Shown: one piece after another, positions 45,285 through 45,334 of the stretch
Position numbering within the stretch: the first letter of the stretch is position 1
How the letters are laid out: each line of letters begins with the position of its first letter
DNA from: Alphaproteobacteria bacterium
Lineage (GTDB): Bacteria; Pseudomonadota; Alphaproteobacteria; Rhizobiales; Rhizobiaceae
NCBI GenBank assembly: GCA_024280375.1
Contig: JAJRQF010000052.1
Coordinates: forward strand, 1-45,334
Length of the DNA stretch: 45,334 bases
Direction: 5' to 3'
Position numbers and translations under genes: made by a program
Notes under the pieces: generated by a model
Told to the model about the DNA's origin: nothing
The model's database searches: none
What the model saw: the letters and a program-made list of their open reading frames with translations, nothing else

Positions 45285-45334
45285 GGGATGAACCTTTGAA
45301 AAACTCAAAAATGATTATAGGAACTGGATTCAAA

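Noticed and set aside
1-45334. Defence island, prophage, CRISPR or biosynthetic cluster
   Set aside because: I looked for repeats with spacers, phage structural genes, restriction enzymes, toxin-antitoxin pairs and large synthases; none is present.

Overview
The window is ordinary chromosome from an alphaproteobacterium, most likely Hyphomicrobiales (Rhizobiales). The evidence is an aapJQMP amino-acid importer, a two-domain cold-shock protein of rhizobial type, an NDUFS4-like complex I subunit, a CBP3-type cytochrome bc1 chaperone, the cysK-alaX-sseA and gph/rpiA/DUF2059/gor neighbourhoods, a DUF177-plsX-fabH-ihfA-merR block and a K+-independent H+-pyrophosphatase. Genus cannot be fixed from the sequence alone. 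Almost everything is housekeeping; no prophage, CRISPR array or intact insertion sequence is visible.

Layout. 1-1340: cystathionine beta-lyase (minus). 1668-6857: the aap importer, whose ATPase gene carries an unusual N-terminal helix-hairpin-helix extension. 6922-10794: DUF2459, NDUFS4-like, tRNA-Pro(TGG), DUF192, cold-shock and glyoxalase I genes. 11138-12447: an M15-like lipoprotein and tRNA-Glu(TTC), followed by a 130-bp tandem repeat. 12748-16710: an MFS carrier with an AraC regulator, then a broken autotransporter. 16899-19976: two secreted Asp/Ser/Gly-rich proteins with a FeuP/FeuQ-like two-component system. 20015-23973: gor, a MITE-like insertion, DUF2059, rpiA and gph. 24066-29066: an L,D-transpeptidase, then cysK-alaX-sseA. 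29089-31580: a small membrane protein, a monooxygenase-like protein with an amidase, and tRNA-Pro(GGG). 31818-36304: the merR-ihfA-fabH-plsX-DUF177 block and the bc1 chaperone, all minus. 36508-39073: bamE and ilvD. 39478-45284: a Cys-rich secreted protein, a truncated HxlR regulator fused by deletion to a GNAT gene, hppA and an MFS carrier.

The most interesting signal is not a protein. At least five copies of a three-hairpin element (plus a divergent tandem form) lie at the 3' ends of minus-strand genes. The stems change by compensatory substitution, and three mismatched pairs become G-U pairs only if the RNA is read in the same sense as the upstream gene. Each copy ends in a conserved box (GCCGTGAGCGA or a close variant), and all except copy A then have a further, unrelated hairpin. 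This looks like a structured RNA family of 3' ends. A second repeat family, with three copies here, also sits in sense downstream of genes.

Other points of note are the HhH-AapP fusion with an internal Shine-Dalgarno and start that would give normal-length AapP, the acidic PepSY/two-component locus, the MITE between gor and DUF2059, and two eroded genes (the autotransporter and the HxlR regulator).
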